Counted from the stretch's first letter, positions 37,360-49,457 are shown. The stretch: 64,000 bases of DNA from Aphanomyces cochlioides (GCA_019828595.1 JAHQRK010000021.1:1116001-1180000), one strand, 5' to 3'. The notes: generated from the sequence alone by a model not told the origin. Program-made: numbers and translations.

Positions 37360-37692
37360 GTGGGCTTCAACTCTGCTCTTCTGCGGGTGAAACGACCACA
37401 ATGGCTCGGTGGTTTCTGCGGCACAAATTTCTCTGCCGCAGGTTATAAAGTCGAATTCAATTCTTATCATCGTAGCCTTCTTCTACGGGTGAAACCACCT
37501 CAATGGCTCGGTGGTTTCTGTGGCACAAATTTCTCTGCCTCAGCTCGAATCAGATACCGAAAGGAAAGAAGGGAAGCAAATCTATGGTGGCAAGTACTGA
37601 CTAACAAGATATCTGAAGCACTGGAAACAAGATGTGAAGAACGACATCGTGCACTTGATGAGGGGATGAAATCGCCAAAACTACTAACTTAG
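37360..37692 (+). other. open frame with two 34-residue repeats
   Basis: A 110-codon frame holds two direct copies of RVK(R/P)PQWLGGFCGTNFSA, spaced 102 bp apart (about 37378-37437 and 37480-37539). They are about 90 percent identical in DNA. The part after the repeats is charged (RKERREANLWWQ). There is no ATG at the first codon, and the protein is not recognised. It could be a fragment of a repeat protein or simply a short tandem duplication. Confidence 0.35.
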
Positions 37693-39995
37693 TAGTTCTA
37701 TACCTGTACTTACGCTGTCTTCCAATGTCAACCAGCGAATTCCACAACTTTGTTAAACTCGATCTTCAAGATGAGCTTGATATCGAAATTTCTAAATGAA
37801 AGTCGTACTGCGACTGGAATCGAACCTCGCAGTGTTCAGTAATCGTTGAGATTACTCTTGGATGGCGAGGGAGACTGGCCGCTGCGTATTATCGCGGATT
37901 GCGAGCCACCGTCATGACTTAAGTTGAAATGGACATTTCGAGGTGTGCATCAGAGATTTTCTTCACAAATGGTAGCAAGCCCTATCCACCAGATTTCGTT
38001 GTCAGCAGCGCTTGCCTTTTCCACGTCTGGGCTAATTATTTGTGCAGGAAGGGGGCCACAAACAGCATCTTCGGGCATTTCCTACAACCTTTTTTTAAGG
38101 GTGATGTGGCGATTAGGCACGATGTGGAGCTTTGGTTTGCAGTAGGCAAAATTTGCGCATCTCGCGGACAATTTTGGAGGCAAGATAACGTGCCAAAAAG
38201 AGCTAACTCGGCGAAGCAATATGGTCATCGCTGAATATTTCACGCCCCGTAAAATGCTGACGATCTGGCCTAGACCTACGCTCAGAAGAGCTTGCAAGAG
38301 AATCAACCCCGTCAAGACTGTCCAGGAGAACAAGAAGGCTTCCCATGGATGCAAGAAACCGACGATGCCAATGACAGGTGAAAGTCAGGCCTTGTTCACA
38401 TCAGTAAGTCTGCAAGGCAAGAATCATCGGTAGACTCAGATCCGACATGCATTTCTTTGCACTGGAAAATGGGTGATTGTTACAAATATCGCGCTCGACG
38501 CGAGCACATCGATGGCGACAATCACGCTAGAATTGTTTTGCAATGAAAACACTGTCCCATCGTCTGATCTAGCTCTGAAGATTCCTGTTTTATGGTAGAG
38601 ATGCTCGTCTCGAACGAACAGTCCTATGGACAACAAATGAAAAGAACTCCAAACTTTTCAAGGACGAACCCTTCGCTTAAACCTTCTAATTGCGACTGGG
38701 GCCACTTCACGGCTACGACGCAAAGACAAAGAGAGAAGATAGAGTGACCCCTTTGTCGTCAGGGTTTTCATTTATAAAATTAAAAGAGTACTATCATGTT
38801 TAATACACTCAATTGAATCAAATTTGACAAATTACTTGTTTGAAGAGTTTTCTAATTGTGGAGATATTTCAGGCGTTAAAGCGAATCCTTAAGAACGTTT
38901 GAAGCGCTTTAAAGTGTCTACAGCTCATTTTCCATCTCATGGCGTCGTTTCGCAGTCAAATAAACCATTGTCTTCGAGTTCATCATCATCTTCGTCTATC
39001 CAAATAACTTCTCGATATTTCATTGGTGCGTCTGGCAAAATCTCAAAATCAATATGCCATTTTCAGCCAAAATGGGATCAACGATTTATGGCATATTCAA
39101 AATGGAGGTAAAACCTCCATTTCGTAAAATGGCATTTTGGGAGCCTCCACTGAGTATATCCCAACTAAAAATATTGGATTGGTGCAAAACTCTTGGAGAT
39201 AAACAAGTTCATATTTTGACCTCAATTGAATTTGGCCTCAAAATGGCATTTTGGGCCTATTTATTGTAATATTTTCGGTTGCCAGACGGGCCCTATGTCT
39301 CCGAGTCGTCCAGTGTTGTGCAGAAGTCTCCATGGTCAAGATGTTCTTGGAAGTCTTTTAGTCTTCCAACCCACAGAAGCGCCACAATACGATTTTGCTA
39401 AGTCATGCTTCAGAATAACACGCATAATCTAATGTTATCGATCATTAACAAAGCATGCTCGACCACGCACAACGATGCTGACGGAAAGGCAAGGTTATAA
39501 AATCCATAGATATTGCACCATTTACCATTAATGCTAAATATGACATCAAAATGTCTTATGGAAGCACATGCACATATTAGAAAACTGCTCAATCCTCATC
39601 CGCGTTGTCTCTGGATTTATTGACCTGGATTGCAACTCCTCGTGCCCCTCCACATATTCCAGCCGATACAAGAGGTTTACCAGAGCCGCTTCTCAAGCTG
39701 TATTTGCTCGAGCCCCCTCAAGCCTCTTTTTCGATACGCTGGCCGCTGTTCCAACATGCTAATCCAGCCCTGCTGACCTGGGAAAAAGTTACGTCCCGTC
39801 GACCTTCCATGGGAAGGACCATCATTCCCCACTTCATTCTGGGATAAGCCCATCATTGCACTTACCAACATTCTGATTCCTTTATCCGTATACTGCTCCT
39901 TATCCGGATATCATGTTTGAAATATCTCTATGGTGGATTTGTGGCACAAAAAAATTGCCCGATCGAGCGTACTTGAAAGCCAACGAATCTCCAAG
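37693..39995. other. intergenic; short inverted and direct repeats, no supported gene
   Basis: The frames at 37929-38234 and 38221-38433 (+) are unassigned. At 39099-39121 the arms AAATGGAGGT and ACCTCCATTT form a 10-bp hairpin with a 3-nt loop. AAAATGGCATTTTGGG occurs twice, near 39126 and 39240, so a small MITE-like unit may occupy 39040-39260. A tRNA-like T-loop on the minus strand near 37830 does not fold into a proper tRNA. Confidence 0.4.
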
Positions 39996-42456
39996 ATGCT
40001 TCGAGTGGCCTTCCAAACGCCGCGTTCTCGCGCGCATCTTCCAGCGTGGGATCAAATTCATCGCATTCATGCTGCAGCCGTGTCTTCCAACGAGCGCAAG
40101 GAGAACAACTCGCCGTTTTCCCAAAACCGCGCCTTTCTGACGGCACCACAGCTCAACGCATCCTTCACGAACGCGATTGGATTGACTGCTCGCCAAAACC
40201 ATCCTTTGCTCTTCCAACAGACGCGATGGATGAGCACGGACGCGAAGAAGGATGTGGGCAGTATTTTGCGTCGCAACAATAGCCGATTCACACAAGCTCA
40301 AGAAGCTCGCTTGGATAAGGCATTGGAAAAAGTTGGCGAGCGAGGTTTCCAAGTCAAGGATTTGCAAAACTTGGACCAAAAGGTATCCCAAAAGGCCATT
40401 GCACTCATCAAGTCGGCGCCTTCCCTCGTGATCAATGCTGGCAAGACTGTCAAGGAATGGGTGCGCATCTTGATCCAGGAACCAGCTCGTGCTCGTGCTT
40501 GGCTGAAGAGTGTCAAGGAATCGATCGCCCACGAATTGAAGCATTATTGGGTCGGCACAAAGCTCCTCCATGCCGAAATCACCACTTCAACCCGTATCTT
40601 GCGTCGCATTACAAAGGGTAATGCACTCACTCGTCGTGAACGCAAGCAACTTCAACGCACAGTGGCCGATCTCCTCCGTTTGATTCCATTTGCGTTCTTT
40701 GTGATTGTGCCTTTTATGGAATTGGCGCTTCCATTCGCCCTCAAGCTCTTCCCCAATATGCTTCCAAGTACTTACAAGCATGCTTTCCAACGTGAAGAAG
40801 ACATGAAGCGTCAATTGCAACTCCGTGTTTCTCTTGCCGAATTTTTGCAAGAAACAGTCAAAGATGTGATGCAAACGACGCACGAAACTGAAGGTATGCA
40901 TACTCAACATTCTTATCCACCTCTAAAACCCATGTAGGCGTCGCTGAAGAAAAGCGAGCGACAGCCAAGGAAGTGATGAGCTTTATTGAACGTGCTCAGC
41001 GCGGTGAACCACTCACAAGTGAAGAAACGCTCAAGATAGCCTCGCTCTTCAACGATGAAATCACGCTCGACAACATTTCGCGACCTCAATTGGTCGGCAT
41101 GTGCCGCTATATGGGAGTCAATCCTTACGGCAATGACAACTTACTGCGTTTTCAATTGCGCATGAAGATTGCTGCACTCAAGAAAGATGATCAGCAAATC
41201 ATTTGGGAAGGTTTGGAGTCGCTCGACAAGGAAGAACTTCAAATTGCCTGCATGGAACGTGGCATGCGAGCTACTGGATTGACCAAGGCTGGGTATGTCA
41301 AACAGATGCGTCAGGTACGATTACCATTGACATCGTTCCCGACTCAACGATGATGTAGTGGCTGGATTTGTCCATCAACAAGAACGTGCCAGCTTCGCTG
41401 TTGATCCTTTCCCGAGCAATGAACATTACCTCTGTCGAAAATCCTGAAGTGGCCCTGGCTGCTTCCATGTCCAGTATGGATGAAGAACTCGTGACGGAAG
41501 TCGCGTTGGCTGCCAAGACCGCGGCGACGGCAGACAGCACGTTGGAGAAGATGCAGCTCAAGGAATTGCAGCTCGAATCTATTCGTTACCAGAATGAAAT
41601 GATTGCCGACGAAGAGAAATTGCGTGAAGAAGCCAAGAAGAAATCTGACGAAGACATCAAGAAGAAACAAGTCGACGACGAAAAGGTGCTTGAAAAGCAA
41701 GAAATGGAAGAATTTGTCGATGCCACGATTTTGGATCAAAGTCGCGTGAGCGAAGTCAAATCTTTGGCCGATACCGTCCCAGTCGAACGCGTTTCATCAG
41801 TGGAAGCTATACCACTCAGTGTCTTGGTATGTTTTCTCACGCATGATGCAGCTCAATTGACGATATGATGGCAGGAGGATGAACGCAAGTTGACATTGGA
41901 AGAAGTCAGTGCGCTGGAAACACTAGCATTCAAGTCCATAGTCGAGAAGGAACGACAAGTGATGGCCAAGATGAAGCAAGACAAGAGTGTGATGGATGTC
42001 CAAGGCTTACTTGCAGCTGGTCGCATTGGTGCCGAGAAAGAAAACAAGACTGCCGACCGCATGCTCAAGAAGCTCGACTCGATGTTGCTCAAGCTCGAAG
42101 TCGAATTGGAACAAGTCGACAAAGACGTCGGCGACCGTCTCAATATTTTGGACCGAGACAGCGACGGTGTGGTCGACGTGACAGAATTCAAGACGGCTGT
42201 CATGACCATTTTGCGCAAGAACAAAACGGAAGAAGCCGCCGAATGGATTGTGTCTCAAATTGACGAAGACAAGGATGGCAAGATTTCCCTCGACGAATTG
42301 GTCAAGTGGGTCGAACAGAAGCGTGACTTGCTCGAAGCCACGGGCGAATTGAGCCCCCATCGCAATGAAACTCTTGACCAAGATATTCTCAAAGAAGTCA
42401 CAACGCTGAAGCGAACAGAGAGCAAGAAGGCAGCGTCGGCTTCCGACAAAGCGTAG
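39996..42456 (+). CDS. LETM1: LETM1-family mitochondrial inner-membrane protein
   Basis: There are four exons: 39996-40893, 40938-41314, 41359-41826 and 41875-42456, giving 774 residues. The introns are 44-48 nt (GTATGC...TGTAG, GTACGA...TGTAG, GTATGT...GGCAG). The basic, Ser-rich start (MLRVAFQTPRSRAHLPAWDQ) fits a mitochondrial presequence. Near 180-250 lies the family core: KHYWVGTKLL, RRERKQLQRTVADLLRLIPF, then one hydrophobic span. The ribosome-binding-like LETM1 domain follows (LRFQLRMKIAALKKDD, LQIACMERGMRATGL). Long coiled coils come next. Two EF-hand loops lie near 671-723: DRDSDGVVDVTEF and DEDKDGKISLDEL. The family takes part in K+/H+ or Ca2+/H+ exchange across the inner membrane and in mitochondrial translation. 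An ATG at 39930 would add 22 residues and is less likely. All frames are intact. Confidence 0.93.
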
Positions 42457-44247
42457 ATATGTATAGAAAACCCCAGACATGTTCGATTGATCACTTCTGT
42501 CTTGGGGTCTTCTTCGTTGACAGGGCATGGAAGATGAGGCTAGAGCCACTCAATTGACTCGTTCTGAAGAATGTGTACAATAATCCGAGAAACTCTCGAC
42601 GGATGAAGATCTCATGGCGAGGACGAATATCAGTCTCATTTGAAGCCGCTTGAGTCAACCCCATCAGTTCGAGAGTGCGCATGGAGAGCCTTCGACGGAA
42701 AACAAACCTTCTCTGAACGACTCAAAGCGTCAAAGTCATCGAGGAAGTCGTTGCATTTCAACTTGATACATAATTGTTGTAGTTGGTCCCCAGGCCCAAG
42801 GCAGAGGGAGCGAGGGATCTCAGTGGATTGAGGCGGCTACAGTAATTCAACTTTCGAAATAAAATGTCCCCAGCGCGGTCTCCTCCACTTGGCGGCCAAG
42901 TGTTCTTATAGAAGCTGATGTGGCTGCTACCCATCCCAGGCTTCAAGTCAGTGTGACCTACGTACAGATCCATGAATTCCAATTTTCACCCGCCAGAGTG
43001 CATGCCAAATTGAACTTTCACATGTGATGACATTTGAAAAGTGTGAAAATCGATGTTGTTGCCTTTGCTTCAGTCCAAGCAGAAGGAGCGCAGTTTTATG
43101 TAGCTCTGGCTTGGACCTTGCAGCTTATGGTGGACCTCCCGTCATCCCCACATAGTCAGATGTTGCAGATCAGTCGTACTAGTACCGATGACGAAGACGG
43201 CGATGAGAGGACAAGTGCAAGAAACGGTCGATTTTAATGATTTACCTGAGAGACATTTGCTTTGTTGCATACAACTCAGTGGAATTCAAACCTTGTCAAG
43301 GACATACCAATGGCTCTGAGCTTTGAAAAACGTGCCGCAAACTCGGTGTTCAAGCCAGCTTAACCCATCGATTACTCTGTTAAACTCAGATATCGACTAG
43401 GATATCGCCTTGTCGTCATGGACGCCACATTGGATAAAAGCAATATGGGCAACATCTCAACAACTTGAACAGCGCATATGGATTCAGATCAAGTGCATTT
43501 CATCGAGCTAGTCCACCATGCAAGGTGAGACTTGAAAGATCGTACAGCGAAAACTCCGAGGTAGAAATTGGCCAGAGTGAAAAGTTTACCAGAGTTGTCA
43601 CGGGCGATCACTCTCGTTTACGTGAGCCCTCTGAAATCATCTCACACAAGACAACTTCATTCGAGCATGTTGAGGCCTGGGTTTGTTCTAGCGATTAGCA
43701 CTCCAGTATTAGGATCAAACAAGCTGCGTAAAGCCTTTCATAGCTCGCCATACTTCTCGCTTCAGACATATCTATAGAAGAGGCTGAGTTCTCTGTCAGG
43801 GAAGCTCCTGGACCTTCGACAACTCATGCATCATTCGAAAATACATGTCTCTAACTTGTTCGGCTCAAAAAACAAGAGAAAACTGATGTGACGACCTACA
43901 AATCGATACTTTTCAAAGCAACGACTCACCTACTTCGGAACTGCTCAATGATATCCAATCGGACGTTGAGTGAACTGTACAACGTCACAGCACAAAGCCA
44001 TCGCCCACGTCTGCACTCAAAATCGAGGCATAGGAGTTTCTTGGTCTGTTGGCTGGATCAGTCCTTCATCTAGATGCCTTGGCACCTTGGTAGCAAGGCT
44101 GGCAGATCTCTGTATACCCAGGATCTTTCTGCCCCCACAGATTGCGTTGTCCCAGATCAGTCGCACCAATCGATTTCTTGGCGATGAGAAGTCAAGTTAA
44201 TTTCGTTGGCCTCTGGAGGACAAACGCGAGAACTGCAAGTTAAAACA
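42457..44247. other. intergenic; no supported gene
   Basis: Only short overlapping frames are seen. The last part is the 5' flank of the zinc-finger gene at 44.2 kb; no promoter motif stands out. Confidence 0.4.
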
Positions 44248-44935
44248 ATGCACTGTACTGAAGTTGTCTTTTTATGTGGGGCTCAAGTCATTTACAATCT
44301 TGACTCGAAGACCACCAACATGCCTCTGGTTGATCTGGACATCAAAGTCTTGCTGAATCCTGCTGATGACTATGAAGTTGAGCCCATTGATCCGAGACTT
44401 TCGTTGTCGTTCGTCTGCAATACGACGCGAATCGATGCGTTTTGTTCCGCACTCTTTGTCGAGTCGTCAAAGAATCGTTTGGATCAACACGACACCGAAG
44501 CTCTCAAGAGTCCACGCACATGCAGCTTTCCTAATTGCAGCAACAAAGTGAAGCGGGATGGCGTGTGCTGGAGACATGGTTGACATTTCCCGTTTTCCAC
44601 AATCCTGAATGAGTTTCCTCTAGGTGGGTTTCGTTATTGCACCATCGATGGCTGCGCGAATCGTCTCAAAGCACGGGGGTTATGTTGGCGACACGGGGGA
44701 GGAAAGCCTTGTAAAACCCTCAACTGTACCAAAACAGCGTTGCGCTTCGGACACTGCTGGGCTCACGGAGGAGGTATGAACCTGAACTCGAACACGGCAA
44801 TGAGTTGACAAAGGAAAACGCTGCCAAGTGGATGGATGCGCACGGCCAGCATATAAGCGAAACGATGACAAGTGTGATTTGCATTCAGCTTTTTCTCAAT
44901 CGTCCGAAATTGTTACTATTAATAGTATGTGTTAA
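44248..44935 (+). CDS. WRKY19-like Cys/His zinc-finger protein, copy 5, long N-terminus
   Basis: There are three exons: 44248-44578, 44624-44773 and 44814-44935, with introns GTTGAC...TCTAG and GTATGA...CAAAG. It encodes 200 residues. Unlike the other copies it has an N-terminal domain of about 90 residues (VVFLCGAQVIYNLDS, then LSLSFVCNTTRIDAFC) before the fingers. The fingers are TCSFPNCSNKVKRDGVCWRH, YCTIDGCANRLKARGLCWRH, PCKTLNCTKTALRFGHCWAH and RCQVDGCARPAYKRNDDKC. The middle exon is again 150 nt, and both flanking introns interrupt the linker Gly codon at the same position. The separate 70-nt exon is missing; its finger is fused into exon 1. The start is the first ATG after an in-frame stop at 44185. 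Confidence 0.85.
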
Positions 44936-46048
44936 CTTGGAGTTCTCCTGTGTAAAGTAAAGATTTCATAAAACTAACGTAAACGACCGAAGTTGAGAAC
45001 AGGCTCAAAGTCGAGCACCAATCGAATCGCAGTATTCCATAGTAGTTAAAACTCTGAAATATAATAATTTATATTTTCGGATTTCAGGTTAAGTTTCCAC
45101 TTTCCCTCTCAAACACTGTTGTTGCCTCATGCAACCTGTAACCTGTAATATTTAATAAATGTTGTACTATAAATTTATAGCCTACCCCTTTTGCACCTGA
45201 CCTTTTCAAACTTCTAGTTTTGATACTTTGATCAAGTTAAAAGCTATGCTCGACTTCGAGCCTCTAAAACATATGCAAGTTTGGTCAATATTGATAGTAT
45301 AAATTTCAATCAAAGATGTTTTGAAGAATATTTATTGTATTTTTAGAATCTGATTTCTGCTCTATCGATACATGTACCTGTGGACTGTGATAACATACAT
45401 GGGACATGTTGAAGATTTTCCAAAAAATATGAGCTCGACTTCGGTCGCTTACGTGCTTTGCAACTTGCTTGGCAAAACTGACACCAAATCCGATTTACAG
45501 TGAAATAGCTTGAAAAGTCGCTGGAATACAACTTCAGTTGTCTCCCCGAGATAAGAGTCGAGAGCTCAGATTTAGAGGACTTGCATCAAAATTGCATTAA
45601 ATTTGTGCTATTATGACGGCAGTTTCGTAACTCGTCGTGTTTGAAAGGTATCAATTTCAATAATGGAAGTCTTCCAAAAATCACTTTGTATTCCAACACT
45701 TGAAGTACTGTATGGAGCCCTGGTAAAAATACACGTACAGTTGTACTACGATTTGATTGGCCAAATGGAAAGTTTTACCACATGTCAAATTTAGAAAGAC
45801 CTATATAAACTAATATACTTTTATACTGTTCTAAAAGTGAGCTTCAAATGCTTTCAGTGATACGCCCATAAGCTTATTTCATCCAAAACTTAAGTATATG
45901 ATCAGTATTCACTGTTAGAGGAGATGTCCAGAGAGAATGAGCTCCAAGTAAAAACAAAAAACCATAAAGTCAACAACAAAAAATGACTTGAATAAACTAT
46001 GAAAACATCCAGGTTATTTGTATCTCATTTTCCAATTTGACTTCAACA
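44936..46048. other. AT-rich spacer, nothing recognised
   Basis: The sequence is very AT-rich. A single 62-codon minus-strand frame (45531-45343) has no motif. Confidence 0.4.
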
Positions 46049-46055
46049 TGAAAGT

Positions 46056-46191
46056 GCCCTTATCGAGATCCTACAAGCATGATGTAGGGGAGTACGGAGG
46101 ATGTTCATGCACCGCACCGCGTCAGGCATGGTGTATGCTGAATCTCAGTCCTACATCATGCAATTGAGAAACAATGGATCTTCATAAGGGC
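46056..46191. repeat. long imperfect palindrome (hairpin, possible MITE)
   Basis: There are two nested stems. The outer one pairs GCCCTTAT...GATCC (46056-46071) with GGATC...ATAAGGGC (46177-46191). The inner one pairs CATGATGTAGG (46078-46088) with CCTACATCATG (46150-46160). A smaller CATGCACC / GGTGTATG pair sits inside. The whole could fold into one hairpin of about 136 nt. Confidence 0.6.
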
Positions 46192-46236
46192 AGGTGAAAA
46201 ACAAATCGGACAGTTTATTATAAAAGATAGCTACAT

Positions 46237-46560
46237 CTAGCTACGTCTTGGTGTAGCCTTTTCGAATGCTTTTCGAATATTCTCGTGCGAAATTTCTTCC
46301 CAAGCTTGAATGGCTATTTTAATGTAGGTCATTCTCCTTTCCACAGCACTGGAGAGGTGGTAGCTTTCTCGCAGCCATAAATTCCTTATCTTGGCTCTGA
46401 AGGGAACCATCACTCCCGCGTCTAGTGTTACAGCACAGACGTTTTGTTGGGAGGTAGTGTGCAAACGATGTAACTAAGCTTTTCTTCGACGAAGGCAATG
46501 TTCGTTGACGTCGTATGTGCATCAAAGCTGTCAATGACAATCAGAGAAGGCTTTATAATT
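46237..46560 (-). pseudogene. pogo/jerky-type DDE transposase, C-terminal fragment
   Basis: In alternating minus-strand frames I read LIVIDSFDAHTTSTNIAFVE, then VTLDAGVMVPFRAKIRNLW, and finally IKIAIQAWEEISHENIRKAF. This order is that of the end of pogo/Tigger/jerky-like DDE domains: second catalytic Asp in ...VDSFxAH, the LD-VMxPFKAKxRxLW block, and a late helical region. A frame change near 46450 and no upstream half mark it as a remnant. Confidence 0.55.
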
Positions 46561-46912
46561 TCAGGCCTAGCATGAATTCATCTTATTGTGCTTTGCAGTC
46601 GTTTTGGCTCTTGGAATAGGGGCCTAAATCGCTGTTACAGATGGGTTTATCTGCGTTACAAGTACCAATAAATCGATGTTGGTTAAACTTCTATTCTTCC
46701 ACTGAATACTTCGAAGAACAGCGATAAATCTCCTTTATATTCATAAATCGTTCAAACCTGATGTCATCGAGTGCTGCAATTCAAATGCCACCGACGATCA
46801 CTGCTTCCCTTGTCGTGAAAATTGGCAAGCCGCACAGCAACAGTCGGAGCACAGTGGACAAAGAGGCAATATAGCTACTACTGAACGCCGATGAAGATTC
46901 ATTTGCCTCATT

Positions 46913-47631
46913 TTGCTGCCGCATACTAACAGAGTGACATCAATTGTAGAGCGATATGAGCAAGCACAGACGTCATCTCGCTCCAAATCAAAACTCAAAT
47001 TTGATGAAAACTTTTTGGTCCTCCTCAAACCCGCTATAAACACAAAACAATGCGACTACACGGTCATTGACAGTTCAAACTTCAAATCATCGATTGCAAC
47101 ATCATGGACTAATCATTGCAAAATGTCGAATGCTGGAAAATTTACTCTAGACATCTTTGTCTACTTGGAAAAGTATGATACGTATGCTCAACAAATTTGA
47201 CGAGCTACCACTAAGCGAGTTGCCAACATGGCACAGAGAATTCTTGGTGTCGATCGTGCTCAACAGCCAGGGCCAAGTGAATTACACTACGCTAGCACAA
47301 CGTATGCTCGTCAAATCACCGAACCAGATTTTGTGAACCTACCCGAAAATCATACTGTTCGTCAATTGCGCCACATTGACAACGAAATGGCTCGTCTTGC
47401 TCGCGACAGGGTAATCAGCAATCACTTTCGGATGTAGAATATTGCAATATTCGGCTTGAAATCAACTGAACAGTTATGCCAATGAGAATCAATGTTGCTG
47501 ATTTGTGTGCCATTCTTGGTCTTCCACAGTACGATCTTTATTCCCCATATCGCGCACCAGTGCCCATCAACAATCCTGCCGAGAATGTTGAAGACGTAGA
47601 CCATAATGATGATGACGAAGATATGGATTAA
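46913..47631 (+). CDS. unrecognised plus-strand gene or remnant
   Basis: Three plus-strand segments appear protein-like: 46913-47200 (ends IFVYLEKYDTYAQQI), 47228-47437 (MAQRILGVDRAQQPGPSELH ... DNEMARLARDR) and 47476-47631 (MPMRINVADLCAILGLPQY ... ending NDDDEDMD). A GTAATC donor near 47410 and a CAACTGAACAG acceptor near 47475 could join the second and third. The acidic end is natural-looking. It lies among transposase fragments and may be an accessory ORF of one of them. I do not know the family. Confidence 0.3.
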
Positions 47632-47659
47632 TTCATTTTAACAATGCTAATTCCATCAA

Positions 47660-48652
47660 TCACATTAAAAATTTATCTCTGTTCATGTCGCCTTCGTCAT
47701 ATCCACTGTGGTGAAATAGGTTTGAAGCAACTTGGGATGAGGCTGCGGATTGCATGCAGACAGCCAGGCCAACATCAAGTGTACGTTTGATATCGTATCG
47801 AAAAGCTAATGGATATTTCAATATCCATGACTTGAGCTGGGAAAAGGCAACTTCGATTGGATTAAGATGAGAGCAATAGGGGGGGAACAATAAAGCTCCT
47901 CACGGATAAACTACTTCTTCAAGTTCCTTGTACATATGTATCTTCGCATAGTCCAGAATTAAGATTGATCGTGTCAATGGCCGTGGATTCAAGTATGGAA
48001 TAATTTTTTCACACAATGACGTGTGGAATCTAACACGATCAAAGGTACCATCAGTGTAATCCCACTCGATAAATCCAGTACAATCGAAGCCAGCCAGAAG
48101 CGACACACTTTGTCCTCGATTGAATGGTAAATTTACAAGCGCAGGCGTCCACGCGTACTTGCTGAAAGCATCACGGCCGTCTTTCGATGTTTCGTCGACG
48201 AAAACAAGTTGTGCAGGGTGACTATAGAATGGCTGTAAACGTCTTTAATACATGCGCACCTCATGTTGTGAGCTTTCTTTTGCTCGCATTTCAAGAACTT
48301 TGCGAGTTAAGTTCAAATCGAATCTTAAAGCTCGGCATATCGTGGATGTGCTCACGTTATTCAACTGTAGGAAACGCGTTTGGATTTCTGCTTGGAGTTC
48401 CTCGATATAGAAGCAGGGATGTTCGGCTGCATACTGATTAACAAAGGCGACCACTTCTTGTGGCCAACGAGAGGCACGTTTTGCTGTTGTCTTTGTCCCT
48501 ACATGGCCAACTTTCTTAAACTGCTGATTCCACCTGGTGACCGATCTTGTTGACATTCCAAGTAACAAGCTGATATCCCCACGTCCAAAGCATACAGATA
48601 ACGCAGCACGATGCATCTCCAACGCATGTCCTTGCTGTGCGTCATGACTCAA
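47660..48652 (-). pseudogene. IS630/Tc1-type transposase with two in-frame stop codons
   Basis: One reading frame of about 331 codons runs from 48652 to 47660 and is interrupted only by TAA at 48245-48247 and TGA at 47900-47902. It begins with a helix-turn-helix (SLLLGMSTRSVTRWNQQFKK). The catalytic acids are in LVFVDETSKDGRD (first Asp), ILILDYAKIHMYKEL (second Asp) and PPYCSHLNPIEVAFSQLKSW (Glu). In the usual family motif the second block is LDNAxIH; here DN is DY, another sign of decay or of a divergent clade. No frameshift is present, so the damage is recent. Terminal inverted repeats were not found. Confidence 0.75.
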
Positions 48653-49229
48653 CCACGTTTAAAGAATGACATTAACAATTTGTGTGTTGGCTAAGAATAG
48701 TCGCGAAACGGAAGGAATTGCACTTCCAGATCTGCAAATCTATCTTGACGTCGATAACTCGCTTGGTGTTAGCAAGATTTATTGGAGCATGTTCACATAA
48801 ACCCATGTTGATCGAGTAGATTACCTTCGTTATTCGTGAATGTAACAAGAATAAATCAATCGTGACACTTCATTAAAACAATGGAATACGGCGACGAATA
48901 GCCAAAATCTCTGCAAAGCACAATAATTCAAACTCACTAGTAAGAATTACATTAAGACGTTGTCAGGCTAGAATTTCCATCTTTCACCGTCGTCCATGCA
49001 TTTTGTTGGACGGCATATAGATGCTCTGGAGGATACAATATAATTCATACGAATCCATATATCCCCTGGCTTTCCCTTAAGAACAAAAAGAATTGGCAAT
49101 TTCTCTCCTTATAGATTGTGAATTTTCATGTAGATAAGAGAGACTTACCGTTACGCCTAGCAACGAGCACAGCCGTTAGTCTCTACGACTTGTCACCCTG
49201 AGCTATGCTGGCGTCAGATCCCTTTTGCG
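48653..49229. other. AT-rich spacer, nothing recognised
   Basis: No open frame with a motif is visible. It may hold the 5' end of the IS630-type element. Confidence 0.4.
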
Positions 49230-49457
49230 TCAGGATGTATCTTGGGGGGTATCAAAATTTATTCCAGTCTCGTCGCAATTGATGACGTCCCAGTCATCAA
49301 ATTCGCCGTGTTCATCCCAGAATTCTCGGAGAAATTTTTCTCGGACGTCATTCATTTGTTGGTATATTTGACCAAAAATCGATTTCGTTTTCAAATCGAT
49401 TTGATCATGTTGAAGAATGTTTGTAAGGGTATGTTTTGCGTGAGTTAAGTTACTCAT
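49230..49457 (-). pseudogene. DDE transposase fragment
   Basis: A 75-codon frame contains FDDWDVINCDETGINFDTPQ. The INCDETGI block with its Asp is the first catalytic acid of a mariner/pogo-type DDE domain. The frame ends right after it, and no second or third acidic block follows to the left. It may belong with the DNA-binding fragment at 49783-49983, but the two cannot be linked securely. Confidence 0.45.

Noticed and set aside
37800..37880. tRNA-like T-loop (GGTTCGATTCC) and a 7-nt anticodon-type loop with CAA on the minus strand
   Set aside because: The T-stem does not pair beyond two bases and no matching acceptor stem is found. It is at best a decayed tRNA.
40067..40571. Long minus-strand frames over 39.9-40.6 kb
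   Set aside because: They are antisense to LETM1 exon 1, whose family identity is clear.
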